A stretch of DNA of 36,843 bases from Candidatus Omnitrophota bacterium (GTDB lineage: Bacteria; Omnitrophota; Gorgyraeia; B26-G9): NCBI GenBank assembly GCA_022013205.1, contig JAKLQT010000244.1, positions 1 to 36,843 of the forward strand, given 5' to 3'. Position numbers and translations under genes: made by a program. Shown here piece by piece: positions 1 to 8,164 of the stretch. The notes beneath the pieces are model-generated. The model made no database searches. It was not told the DNA's origin and worked only from the letters and a program-made list of their open reading frames with translations. Each line of letters opens with the position of its first letter. Positions within the stretch are counted from its first letter, which is position 1.

Positions 1-1
1 A

Positions 2-1218
2 GCTTGTATTGTAAATTCTTCAAAAGATATTTATCACAAAAAATTTAGATTTTCAAATCATTCAGAAGGAATAACTTCAATGTTAGCAACCTGTGGCGAG
101 ATAAAACAAAAAGATAATTATAAAGAGCTTGTTTTTGCCCTTGAACCAACCGGCAATTACCACAAGCCATTGGCTAATTATTTATACAATCCGGGTCATA
201 TGGTCTGTTACGTATCTTCTGTCGCGGCTAAAGAAAATAGAAAAACAATTAACGGCCGTTGGCGGAAAAATGATCCTGATGACGCGTATAATATTGCTGA
301 TTTATTGAATCAAGGTAAAATTATGTTTTATGATTTAGAGCATCAAAAACAATTTAAACAATTAAAGCCTTTAATTATTTTACGTAAAAAAACTTCAGAA
401 AAGACTGTGTTCTATAAAAGCTAAAATCAGAAATAATGTTTTCGCGCAATGTTTTCCGGAAATTGATTCTCTATATGAGCAGATTGATAATCCTGAAGTT
501 GTTGAAATATTAAAAAGCTTCCCTGCGGCAGAACAAATAAGAAATACTTCTTTTAAGGAATTCTATGCCAAATTAGCTAAAACCGGACGGATAACGACTC
601 AAAAGAAGCAAAGAATTTATAATGTTTGGCATAAAGCAGCAAATTCGATTGGCTGTTCATTAAACGCAACCATGGAACTAGAATCAAAATTTATACTTCA
701 AGACCTTGAATTAATTAAACAGCAACTCAGGAAAATTGATAGTGAAATAAATTCTATTTGTGGTGCTTCTGAAGATTACAAATTACTTCTTCAAATTCCC
801 GGCTTTGGGCCAATATATACAAGTATATTTTTAGCTGTTGTTAAAGACATTAAGAAATTTAATCATTCAGACCAAATAATAAAGTTGGCTGGACTAGACT
901 TAGAATATAGTCAATCCGGAAAGTATCACAGCAAAAGCCGCATTTCCAAGAAAGGTAACGCGTTATTAAGATATGCCTTATGTGGCGCTGTCAATGGTGC
1001 TCTTAAACATAAAGATTTTAAAATGCTATTTGAAAAACAACTTCAAAGAAAAGGAGATAATAAAGATACTCCCGACTCGACGAATATTAAAAGTAAAATT
1101 AGCGGTAAAAATGATCCGGATTGCCTATGCGGTATTATCAAAAAAAGAACCTTTTGATATCGAGAAGATAAAACTGAATTCGGTGAAGGAGCCTGTTCTT
1201 ATCGAACGTGAGGGCTGA
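2..1218 (+). pseudogene. IS110-family transposase, 5'-truncated by the window edge and frameshifted
   Basis: Three consecutive reading frames together read as one IS110/IS1111-type DEDD transposase. Frame one (2-424) has FALEPTGNYHKPLANYL and DPDDAYNIADLL, typical of the catalytic N-terminal half. Coding then moves to a second frame: reading through the A7 run at 386-392 joins it to LQKRLCSIKAKIRNNVF. This frame carries LLQIPGFGPIYTSIFLAVV and SGKYHSKSRISKKGNALLR, the C-terminal transposase domain. A third frame supplies KLAVKMIRIAYAVLSKKEPF, the expected C-terminal end, so a second break lies around 1040-1100. Both breaks are +1 shifts. The family normally uses a single unbroken ORF, so this copy is probably dead, although homopolymer sequencing error could explain the A7 break. 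The N-terminus lies outside the window. Confidence 0.88.
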
Positions 1219-1265
1219 AATACGACCCTGTGGGGGACAATTAAGGCGCTTCACCGAATTCTTTA

Positions 1266-1286
1266 CAAAGTATAAAGTATACTTTG
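1266..1286. repeat. Perfect 9-bp inverted repeat, 3-nt loop
   Basis: CAAAGTATA at 1266-1274 pairs with TATACTTTG at 1278-1286 across a 3-nt loop. It lies just beyond the transposase remnant and may be a subterminal structure of the element or a recombination site. No U-tract follows, so an intrinsic terminator is unlikely. Confidence 0.5.
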
Positions 1287-1392
1287 CGCATAGCTAATCT
1301 ATGACGCCGTATCACAACGATTTCTTGGAAGAATTATTAAACAGTGAAGCTCATTGAATGTTTTATCTTTATGGTAATTCCTTTTGAAGGAA

Positions 1393-1416
1393 AGACAAAA
1401 TTAAGAAATTTTGTCT
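1393..1416. terminator. Perfect 10-bp hairpin, possible terminator
   Basis: AGACAAAATT (1393-1402) pairs with AATTTTGTCT (1407-1416) over a 4-nt loop. It lies between the IS110 remnant and the end of the minus-strand TPR operon, where it could stop transcription from either side. The stem is AT-rich and has no clean T-run, so the terminator call is tentative. Confidence 0.35.
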
Positions 1417-1499
1417 AACGGGGAACTCTTTTCTTGACAAACTTTATAGTATGTCCCCTATTCACCCAATCAATTAAAGCATTTTAGCAGTTGAAAATT

Positions 1500-1634
1500 T
1501 TATCGGAGAGTTCTTCCCAGAGCTGAACTATTACTAAAATAACAATATTCTTCAGCCCCTCCAAGTGAAGGATGCTCCCCCCACGTAGATGACAAATGAT
1601 CTGGAGCAATACTTACCTCGTATGTGCCAAGATC
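1500..1634 (-). pseudogene. Decayed C-terminal fragment of a transglutaminase-like protein
   Basis: The minus strand is open for 44 codons ending in TAA at 1500-1502 and has no start codon in frame. Its translation (YEVSIAPDHLSSTWGEHP followed by AEEYCYF) aligns with residues about 486-520 of the 609-residue secreted protein encoded at 2518-4347, which reads YDVCIVPDPNSVTWGNHP and EEYCYY. The shared spacing of the W-G-x-H-P and E-E-Y-C-Y motifs makes homology convincing. It therefore looks like the remains of a tandem duplicate, lying directly after the last TPR gene of the operon. The preceding gene stops at 1637 in a different frame, so this is not a simple extension of it. Confidence 0.7.
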
Positions 1635-1636
1635 AT

Positions 1637-2500
1637 TTAATTCCCCAATCCTTCCATTACCATTTTTAATTTCTGTTCCATCTCTTCTTTTTCTCTTTTT
1701 CCTTCAAGCTTGATCAATCTTTTTTCAATCAAATATTTCGCTTTTTCAAATTCTTTAAGTCTAATTCGACAATCTATTAATACCCTCTCTGCTGAATCCA
1801 TGTCTCGATAATTCCCATATTTTAATATTTCTTCCGCTGTTTCAGCAGCTATTTTATAATCGCCATTTTTCTTATAAATTCCCACTAACATCATTAACGC
1901 TTTTTGCTGCGGCCATTGTGTAAACTCCATCGATTTAAAATCTTCATCTGTTTTTAATTCTGATTTTATTCCTTTAAGTATTTCCTTGTCTCCAATTAAC
2001 AGCTTGAGTCGGTGAACAGCTTTATCTTTTTTACCACTTTTAATATAAATCTCCGCGAGTAAAATCATAGCTGATTGTTCTAATGTTATAGGGTAGTTTT
2101 CTATCAACTTAATTGTATTTTTTTGAGTTTCTGAAGAAACCCACCCTCTTGGGGGGGAAAAGAGAACGGGGCCAAGAGGATCTTTAAATTTACCATAATC
2201 ATTTAAAACCCTCATGGCTATTTGCTCTGCTTCAACATAGTTACCTAACCCTTTGTAAATCCAACCTTTCCATAATAAAGCCTCTCCAGACCATTTGGAT
2301 ATAGGTTTTATCGCAATTATTGTATCTAATTTTGACAGCAACTCTTTTTTATCTCCATTAAAGTTGACTGGAAACTGAAGATATTGCTTTTCCTCTAATT
2401 CATCCGCTTCTCTTCCATAAGTTAATAATGGTAATAAACAAAAATTTATCAATAAAATAAAAAATATAACTTTAGCACTTTTAAAAATGAACATTTTCAC
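1637..2500 (-). CDS. Exported TPR-like protein (287 aa)
   Basis: The protein begins with a hydrophobic N-terminal segment (residues about 8-28) that reads as a Sec signal peptide ending near LLTYGREA. The rest is helical with TPR-like repeats: paired helices around ALLWKGWIYKGLGNYVEAEQ, SAMILLAEIYIKSGKKDKAV and ALMMLVGIYKKNGDYKIAAE, where small-residue and aromatic positions match the TPR pattern. The C-terminus is a charged, probably coiled-coil helix. It is the last gene of a minus-strand operon, 17 bp after the secreted 609-residue protein, so it probably works with that protein in the periplasm or at the cell envelope. The precise role is unknown. Confidence 0.72.
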   Translation of the reverse strand: MKMFIFKSAKVIFFILLINFCLLPLLTYGREADELEEKQYLQFPVNFNGDKKELLSKLDTIIAIKPISKWSGEALLWKGWIYKGLGNYVEAEQIAMRVLNDYGKFKDPLGPVLFSPPRGWVSSETQKNTIKLIENYPITLEQSAMILLAEIYIKSGKKDKAVHRLKLLIGDKEILKGIKSELKTDEDFKSMEFTQWPQQKALMMLVGIYKKNGDYKIAAETAEEILKYGNYRDMDSAERVLIDCRIRLKEFEKAKYLIEKRLIKLEGKREKEEMEQKLKMVMEGLGN

Positions 2501-2517
2501 GTTCTCCTTTCAATAAT

Positions 2518-4347
2518 TCATGGTCTTATCCCGTAAACTCTTGAATTATTTCCAGCAGGATTATCCCAGATGTCCTCTCCAACCCCAGCGGGAAAGCCAT
2601 CTGGCATTTCAAAGATAGATATAGTAAACTTACTTACCACTTGATCTTCGTATGATCCAAATCCTGAAGAATTACTCAAATAATAAGTTGGGTCATAAAC
2701 GGTTCCAGTTCCTTGACCAGTCATAATAAAGGCATGGTCGGAAAAAATCCAGGGGCCAGTCGAGCCGCCCATTGCCGGTTTTTCTATATAATAACAATAT
2801 TCTTCTATCGGATTGCCAGATTCATCTCTTTCTAAATCCGGATGATTTCCCCATGTAACCGAATTAGGATCGGGGACAATACAAACATCATAGGTATTGA
2901 CACCTTGAAATGCTATCGCTTCATGAAGCAAACCAGCCCACTCACCACAAGCACCTTTTTTTTCATCAAGAAAGTAGTTTAAATCTCTATAGAATACAAC
3001 TAACGGAAATAAATATTCGTAACCATTTAATCCCCCACACCCATCAAAACAAGCCTGGATTATTCCCGTAGGGGTTGTAGCATTTGCAGCTTGCACCCAT
3101 TCACACGACCATTTCGCGATTGTTTCGAACATATATGAACATCTTTCGTTATTCCCTATCTGCACATACTCGGCATGCGGCGCGTTTGTAATATATATTT
3201 CATGTTCTGAACTTGCTAAATCTATAATTTGTGAGGTGCATTCTCCGTTTGCGGATTCTATTCCCTTGCCTTTCCAGTCCCAATCAATATTATACACCCC
3301 TGCCTTATCCGGGGGAGTATTTATTGTAAATTCTTGTTCACCTTCTCCATTGGTGAAATATACGGTCACAGGACTTTCTTCGCTGTTTAATCCCCCAAAA
3401 CTCCCTTCCGCCCAAATCTTTGCGCTGGTAATCTCAGCCGGTTCTACGGTAAATTTTGCCTTTACAGAAAATTGTGTGTTTTTTATATACGCTGCAGGTT
3501 CATTCTCTGTTTCACTTCTTCCTTTTACCCATTCAGGAAATTTTAACCGCTGATCGGTGACATGGTCCATCATTCTTATCGCTTGTGAATTGTCGCAGTC
3601 AAATGTAATATTTGATAAACTTATCTCTCCTACGATTATCTCCCCGCTCTCCACAGTATAACTCGCTGTAGCCCCATCCGCAAGAAATTCGCACTTCACC
3701 TTATACACTCCCGGCGTGTCCGCGGAAAAATCGGTAGTCGCGCTATTGGGAGCGGAAAAAGTAACGTTTCCCTGCCCGCTTACTTTCGACCAAGTAAACG
3801 TTCCATTCAATGGATATTGAACATTTAAATAAAAGTCATATATATAGTCAGGGCCTTCTTTAGCTGTAAGCATAATCTCTCCATTAACTGCAAGATAGAC
3901 TGGAAAAGTTTCAGGAACAATGATCTTCACATTAAAAACTGCGACTATTACATAATCACCTGTTCCTCCGTCTACTGAGCCATCACCTGCAGTCCCATTT
4001 ATAATTATCCAGCCATTAGTCATCCATGCGGGAGGAAGAAGTGTGCCTGTCAAGCCACCAATCCCAAACTCCTTGCTATACAAGTGAGGAGTTCCGCTTT
4101 CCAAGAAAATACCGTTCCAGCAATGCATGGCTATCCCTAACCAACCAGTTGATCCTTGATCATCATATACCAGTTCTCCACCCTCTGTATTAATAGCTTC
4201 AAGTTGAATTGTTGATGTTGAGTAGCCATTAGCAGGTATCGCTTCCGGCGTTGCGGTTACATCTACCACTATCCATGCGAAAACTGGATTCACAAATATA
4301 ACAAAAAATAAAATGAGAATAAATATTAAAATAATTTTATTTTTCAT
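2518..4347 (-). CDS. Secreted Ig-like / transglutaminase-like protein (609 aa)
   Basis: A signal peptide (residues 1-24, ending PVFA) is followed by a segment resembling bacterial Ig/invasin (Big) domains (VTATPEAIPANGYSTSTIQL, residues 29-48). A second beta-rich Ig-like stretch lies around 180-240. The C-terminal third has the Cys-His-Asp order of transglutaminase-like cysteine enzymes: C467 in KGACGEW, H538 in SDHAFIM and D552 in VYDPTYY. Several further cysteines (C403, C415, C433, C437) suggest disulfides outside the cytoplasm. Such domains act as proteases, amidases or crosslinkers; the substrate is not evident. The start overlaps the upstream TPR gene by 11 bp, indicating translational coupling. 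A decayed relative of its catalytic region lies at 1500-1634. Confidence 0.75.
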   Translation of the reverse strand: MKNKIILIFILILFFVIFVNPVFAWIVVDVTATPEAIPANGYSTSTIQLEAINTEGGELVYDDQGSTGWLGIAMHCWNGIFLESGTPHLYSKEFGIGGLTGTLLPPAWMTNGWIIINGTAGDGSVDGGTGDYVIVAVFNVKIIVPETFPVYLAVNGEIMLTAKEGPDYIYDFYLNVQYPLNGTFTWSKVSGQGNVTFSAPNSATTDFSADTPGVYKVKCEFLADGATASYTVESGEIIVGEISLSNITFDCDNSQAIRMMDHVTDQRLKFPEWVKGRSETENEPAAYIKNTQFSVKAKFTVEPAEITSAKIWAEGSFGGLNSEESPVTVYFTNGEGEQEFTINTPPDKAGVYNIDWDWKGKGIESANGECTSQIIDLASSEHEIYITNAPHAEYVQIGNNERCSYMFETIAKWSCEWVQAANATTPTGIIQACFDGCGGLNGYEYLFPLVVFYRDLNYFLDEKKGACGEWAGLLHEAIAFQGVNTYDVCIVPDPNSVTWGNHPDLERDESGNPIEEYCYYIEKPAMGGSTGPWIFSDHAFIMTGQGTGTVYDPTYYLSNSSGFGSYEDQVVSKFTISIFEMPDGFPAGVGEDIWDNPAGNNSRVYGIRP

Positions 4348-4996
4348 AGCTTATTTTTTTCAGTCTTTCTTCCGCACGATCTTTCCAGCCCAATTCAGGA
4401 ACCTTTTCAATCATTTCACGATAATGTATAGTCGCGTTTTCCATCTCTCCTTTTTTCTCATAAATTCGACCAATAAAGTAGTTAGCAAAAGCGCTTAACC
4501 CGTCGGGAATAGGATATTCTAAAATTTTCTCATATTCCGCTATTGCTAAATTGTATTTTTTTTCTCTTTCTAGTCTATTCGCTTTTTGACGCAAACACAA
4601 TGCCAATACCGTTGAGGCTCTCTGGTCCTTGGGATATTCCTTCAATGTTTCTTCCGCTTTAATCAGTGCTTCTTTGTAATTACCTGCCTTGTAATTTAAA
4701 CTCGCAATCTCTTCCATTGCCTTCTGTCTATATTTAGGATTGTGTTTTATCCCCTCATATTCCTGAATCATATTGTTAAAAATTACTTTTGCTTTTTCCT
4801 TATCTTCTGCTTCCTCGGATAATAACAGTACCTTTGCCTCAGCAAAATTGCCTGCGGTAAGCTTTGCCTCAATCCTTTCCACCTTTTCCACATATTTATC
4901 ATAATTAAACGGCGGTTTTGCAGCCAGGCTCAATACCTGCCAGGAGATTATCACCACAAACGCCGTGATTATCAGCAGTTTTATGATCAGCTTCAT
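4337..4996 (-). CDS. Membrane-anchored or exported TPR protein (219 aa)
   Basis: One hydrophobic N-terminal helix (residues about 3-25, LIIKLLIITAFVVIISWQVL) acts as a signal peptide or anchor. It is followed by about four TPR units, including YRQKAMEEIASLNYKAGNYK, STVLALCLRQKANRLEREKK and NYFIGRIYEKKGEMENATIH. TPR arrays of this kind are protein-docking scaffolds. The gene lies between another TPR gene and the transglutaminase-like gene and overlaps the latter by 11 bp, so the proteins are probably made together. No catalytic motif is visible. Confidence 0.75.
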   Translation of the reverse strand: MKLIIKLLIITAFVVIISWQVLSLAAKPPFNYDKYVEKVERIEAKLTAGNFAEAKVLLLSEEAEDKEKAKVIFNNMIQEYEGIKHNPKYRQKAMEEIASLNYKAGNYKEALIKAEETLKEYPKDQRASTVLALCLRQKANRLEREKKYNLAIAEYEKILEYPIPDGLSAFANYFIGRIYEKKGEMENATIHYREMIEKVPELGWKDRAEERLKKISYEK

Positions 4997-5192
4997 TTAA
5001 GCTCCATTCCCAATATTCAAACAAATAAAATATTTACCTTTTCCCATTTTATTCCTCTCGCAGAGCCACTGAGTGCACGAAGTTTTTTCAGCAAGCAGCT
5101 TTTTTATTTATTTTCTTCCTCTGCGTTCTTTGCGGCTTTGCGCGATTATTTTATTGTTTTTTATTCTCACAGAATCCAATATCCAATTTCTT
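4997..5192. repeat. Intergenic spacer with dispersed-repeat debris
   Basis: This spacer between two TPR genes contains degenerate short repeats around 5056-5085 (GCCACTGAGTGCACGAAG) and 5118-5145 (CTCTGCGTTCTTTGCGGC). Read on the minus strand the second is a run of CGCAAAG-like units. Similar phrases recur near 6168-6196 and 15848-15868. I see no promoter or small gene here. The operon may read through it. Confidence 0.45.
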
Positions 5193-6059
5193 TTATTCTA
5201 TTTCCTCCAGCGGGTCGCTCAGATCATCTTCCGTTCCCTCTACCCCGTCCAATCCCGCCCTGCCGTATTTCTGGAATTTTATGAATTGATTTGCCCTGGT
5301 AAGGTTCATGTCCAGGCAGCGGAATGTCCGGCATATCCCGTCCAATGACCTTTCCATAAACTCAACATTATCCAACGGACAAATCTGGTACGCGTTTCGG
5401 AATGACTTTAGCGCCTTAGTTAAATGCTCTTTCTTTACGCTTTCGTCTATATCTTTGACGAATGCCTGTTCAATACGCATCTCTCCGGTATCCAGGTAGG
5501 TTTCCGTTGTTTCCATGCGATAATTCGGATATGTTTCTATGACCTTTTCGTATGCGTTAAGCGCGTTATCATATTGCTGCTGCCGACGGTATGCCCTGGC
5601 AATCATCATCTGCGCCAGTGCCTTCAGGTGGCTGTCCTGGTAGTTATCGATTACCTTCTGATATTCATAGATTGCCGTCTCCGGCTCGTTTAAACGGTAT
5701 AAGTGTATCTGACCGATCTCAAACTGCGCCTTCTGGCATTCCAGCCAGGCTTTGGGATAGTCATTTATAAGTTTTCGGTATTCCTGAAGGGCTCTTTGGT
5801 GGTCGCGGTTGGCGTAATGTTGGCCGGCGATGTAATACTGCGCCTGGGCCTTCTGATTTTTGTTTGCCTGTTTATCGGTAAGGATGCTTTGGAGGTCCTG
5901 TTCTTCGTCCCATCCGCCATACCACCATTGATTCGGGATCTTTTGCTTGATGGTTTCTATCTTCTGCTGCATGAGCACCTCTCCGGCGATAAAGCCGAAG
6001 CTGAAGACGGCCAGGGTAAACACCAATACCCCCATCGCGAAGCGGGACAGAGTTTTCAT
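5193..6059 (-). CDS. Exported TPR protein, BamD/YbgF-like repeats (288 aa)
   Basis: An N-terminal signal peptide or anchor (residues about 5-28, FAMGVLVFTLAVFSFGFIAG) precedes at least four TPR units with clear A-x-Y-x-I-G patterns: AQYYIAGQHYANRDHQRALQ, AQFEIGQIHLYRLNEPETAI, AQMMIARAYRRQQQYDNALN and a fourth around residues 195-225. Repeat spacing resembles periplasmic scaffold proteins such as YbgF/CpoB or BamD, but no lipobox is seen. A strong ribosome-binding site (GGAGG, 6 nt before ATG) and a promoter at about 6112-6142 make this the first gene of the minus-strand operon running to 1637. Its function is probably envelope assembly or scaffolding; that is inference. Confidence 0.75.
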   Translation of the reverse strand: MKTLSRFAMGVLVFTLAVFSFGFIAGEVLMQQKIETIKQKIPNQWWYGGWDEEQDLQSILTDKQANKNQKAQAQYYIAGQHYANRDHQRALQEYRKLINDYPKAWLECQKAQFEIGQIHLYRLNEPETAIYEYQKVIDNYQDSHLKALAQMMIARAYRRQQQYDNALNAYEKVIETYPNYRMETTETYLDTGEMRIEQAFVKDIDESVKKEHLTKALKSFRNAYQICPLDNVEFMERSLDGICRTFRCLDMNLTRANQFIKFQKYGRAGLDGVEGTEDDLSDPLEEIE

Positions 6060-6111
6060 ATCTTCCTCCGTTGTTTTGATTGTCTCGATAAAAGAACCAG
6101 CTATTAAATAG

Positions 6112-6142
6112 ATTTTATCATTTTTTTTTTTTGTTTTGTCAA
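6112..6142 (-). promoter_or_regulatory. Sigma-70-type promoter of the TPR/transglutaminase operon
   Basis: On the minus strand TTGACA (6142-6137) is followed after 17 bp by GATAAA, or after 19 bp by TAAAAT, both within TGATAAAAT. The spacer is a long A-tract. The start codon at 6059 follows after about 50 nt with a GGAGG ribosome-binding site. Confidence 0.6.
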
Positions 6143-6149
6143 TGTTTTT

Positions 6150-6263
6150 TTATACCGAGGATTTTCCTCCGTGCGCTCGGTGGGCTCAGTGTGATAAACA
6201 TTAAACCAACCGCTGTTTCACCGCGTAGGTGGAATTTGGGTCGATTTTTAGAGGGGAAATAGC
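6150..6263. repeat. Intergenic spacer with dispersed-repeat fragment
   Basis: The stretch around 6168-6196 (CTCCGTGCGCTCGGTGGGCT and CAGTG) is the same kind of degenerate short-period repeat as at 5056-5085. No gene is visible. The upstream glycosyltransferase ends at 6264. Confidence 0.35.
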
Positions 6264-7946
6264 TCATACCAGCAAAACGGCAATCATAAGAACTATCGCC
6301 AATATAAGAATAAACGGCAGATAGATTGCCGCGCTTAAAACCGGGTCATCCCATTTTGCCTTGTAAACAAAGGGATTGAGCAGCACGCTAATCGCTACGG
6401 TTATCAGCCAGAGATTTCCCGTCGTAAAGGTAGAAAAAATCAGAAACGCGCATAATGTTATTTCGAAACAATAGATTATCTTATGTTCCATGGTATCTTT
6501 TTTTTCTTTCACACCGGTTACTAAAAACCGGCTTTTACCGGTAATGATGATCGTTAAAATATTCACAAACGAGGCCATGCTTGAAGACAGGCACAAAAAA
6601 AGAAAACTCCCCATATACCGGGTTACCTTAATCGGGTCTTTAATTATGCTCCACATCAGCGCGCTGAACTGGGCAAAGGCGCTGACAAGCATGATTAGAA
6701 AGAAATCCATTGTCCAGCTGGTATGTATATACATCCCGGATAAGTAAGCGGCAACGACTTCCGCAAGCGGCGCGAATGTGGCTACCAGAGGAATATGCAA
6801 ACCGAAGAATTTTGCCGTTAGCGGCAAGATTATACTGACCAGCAGCAAGAACAATACGAAGACAAACGGCTGCAGTAAGACTCCCGCGGAAATCAATACA
6901 TCGAGCTTTTCAAACCAGGACACTTTATTCGAACAAAGCAGGCCGGGATACCATTTATAGAGGTATTCCGTTGTGCCTTTGAGCCAACGCTCATTTCTAA
7001 TCCGGAAAGATTTATAGTCCTGCGGAAAATCCTCCAGACAGACCACATCGGAAATAAAAATCCCGTAATATCCTTTTTCCCGCAATAACGAAGAAAAAAC
7101 AATGTCTTCGGTAATGGAATGCGGAAATCCACCGGCTTCTTTCCAGGCTTCACTGCGGATAACCGCGCCATGGCCGTAAAACATGAGAAACCCGTATTTA
7201 TCCTTTGCCGGGACATAGTATTTCCAATGCACATCGGTATTCATGCCCAGGTCCTTGGCAAACTCGGAATCCTGTTTGAGATTCCAGCGCTGATTGGCCT
7301 GGACAAAACCAATCTTTTTATCCAAGGCAAAAAAGGGTATGAGTTTTTTAAGAAAATCTTCCGGCAATATTCCGTCCGAATCGGAAACGGCAAAATACTC
7401 ATATCCCGCATGAATCCGTTCCAAGGCGTGATTCAAATTACCCGCCTTAAAATGTTCCCTCTTCTGCCGGCGAATCAGCTTTGCCTGTTTATGCATGGAA
7501 ATAAATTTATCAACCTTAGATTGCCATTCTTTATCCGTACTGTCATCAAGGATATAAACGTCAAAAGCGCTATAATCCTGATTCAGGCAGGAAAGAGCCG
7601 CTTCTTCCTTAAAATCATTCATGGTCAAATAAAGAACCGCGGCACGCGGAGATTGATCAACCGGTATCTGCGGCAGTGCGTTTCGCGGACGGTATATAAA
7701 CGCGGAAAAGAAGGCAATCACCAGGTGATAAATTCCGAAAAGCCAGAAGACATTCACGCAGACAATAAAAGCACCAACAGAAACGCGGCTGATAACAGAG
7801 GTGTTCCGATGCAAATACGTCAAAATCTTCGGGTCAAAATACAATAAACTGATAATCCACAACCCGATGATGATAATAAACATGAGGTTGTCTTTTTCGA
7901 GGGCAGTAAAACCGGCTGATGATTGTTTGTTCTTTGTTAACATCAT
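6264..7946 (-). CDS. Processive family 2 glycosyltransferase, cellulose-synthase-like (560 aa)
   Basis: This is a membrane GT2 enzyme. Two N-terminal membrane segments (about 21-36 and 56-85) precede a cytoplasmic GT-A domain. Its conserved acidic residues are visible: ILDDST (D134-D135), SDSD (188-191) and ITED (278-281). The RNERW motif (317-321) corresponds to the Q/RxxRW signature of processive synthases of cellulose, hyaluronan or poly-GlcNAc. Four or more membrane helices fill the C-terminal half. The likely job is polymerising and exporting an exopolysaccharide from a nucleotide sugar. No PilZ domain or accessory genes are adjacent, so the sugar is unknown. The start is ATGATG with no clear ribosome-binding site, and the second ATG could equally be used. 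It is divergent from the gene pair at 8009. Confidence 0.82.
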   Translation of the reverse strand: MMLTKNKQSSAGFTALEKDNLMFIIIIGLWIISLLYFDPKILTYLHRNTSVISRVSVGAFIVCVNVFWLFGIYHLVIAFFSAFIYRPRNALPQIPVDQSPRAAVLYLTMNDFKEEAALSCLNQDYSAFDVYILDDSTDKEWQSKVDKFISMHKQAKLIRRQKREHFKAGNLNHALERIHAGYEYFAVSDSDGILPEDFLKKLIPFFALDKKIGFVQANQRWNLKQDSEFAKDLGMNTDVHWKYYVPAKDKYGFLMFYGHGAVIRSEAWKEAGGFPHSITEDIVFSSLLREKGYYGIFISDVVCLEDFPQDYKSFRIRNERWLKGTTEYLYKWYPGLLCSNKVSWFEKLDVLISAGVLLQPFVFVLFLLLVSIILPLTAKFFGLHIPLVATFAPLAEVVAAYLSGMYIHTSWTMDFFLIMLVSAFAQFSALMWSIIKDPIKVTRYMGSFLFLCLSSSMASFVNILTIIITGKSRFLVTGVKEKKDTMEHKIIYCFEITLCAFLIFSTFTTGNLWLITVAISVLLNPFVYKAKWDDPVLSAAIYLPFILILAIVLMIAVLLV

Positions 7947-7953
7947 GGATAGT

Positions 7954-7982
7954 TTGTTAAAAAGGTAATTTTGTATTATAAT
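7954..7982 (+). promoter_or_regulatory. Sigma-70-type promoter for the 8009-10026 genes
   Basis: TTGTTA (7954-7959), a 17-bp spacer and a perfect TATAAT (7977-7982) lie 27 bp before the ATG at 8009, with an AAGGCGG ribosome-binding site (7996-8002) between. The promoter sits in the 62-bp gap between the divergent glycosyltransferase and this gene pair. Confidence 0.7.
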
Positions 7983-8008
7983 TTTAACATAAAATAAGGC
8001 GGATTTAT

Positions 8009-8164
8009 ATGAAGAAATTTTTTCTAAAAATTAAAGGTGCGCTGCCTAACACGCTGTTTCTGATGATTTGCGCGTTTTTGATTTCAGCCTATACGTTCTA
8101 TCATCGGCAGATGATTGATTATCACTGGCAGGGGTTACTACGTATTTTCTTTCAATTAAGATGA
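8009..8164 (+). CDS. Small membrane protein (51 aa), translationally coupled to the next gene
   Basis: An ATG at 8009 behind a good ribosome-binding site (AAGGCGG) and a promoter opens a 51-codon frame. It encodes one hydrophobic helix (TLFLMICAFLISAYTFY, residues about 16-32) with basic flanks, so it is a single-pass membrane peptide. Its stop TGA (8162-8164) overlaps the ATG of the following gene (8161) as ATGA, the classical coupling arrangement. The better initiation signals lie here rather than at 8161. This argues that it is a real gene and possibly an accessory subunit of the downstream glycosyltransferase. No homologue is recognised. Confidence 0.65.
   Translation: MKKFFLKIKGALPNTLFLMICAFLISAYTFYHRQMIDYHWQGLLRIFFQLR

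Larger units (their letters stand above)
1219..1499. other. Non-coding 3' flank of the IS110 remnant
   Basis: I find no credible gene here. The stretch holds two perfect short hairpins (listed separately) and a TTGACA hexamer near 1433 without a convincing -10 box. It presumably includes the element's end, but I cannot place the boundary because the other end lies outside the window. Confidence 0.4.

Noticed and set aside
1301-1357. 18-codon frame MTPYHNDFLEELLNSEAH after the IS110 remnant
   Set aside because: It is too short to support, with no ribosome-binding site or recognisable family; it may be debris of another gene.
1433-1462. TTGACA at about 1433 considered as a promoter
   Set aside because: No acceptable -10 hexamer occurs at 16-18 bp, and no gene follows on the plus strand.
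7119-7847. 242-codon plus-strand frame opposite the GT2 glycosyltransferase
   Set aside because: Its translation has no domain pattern, while the minus strand encodes the full set of GT2 motifs.
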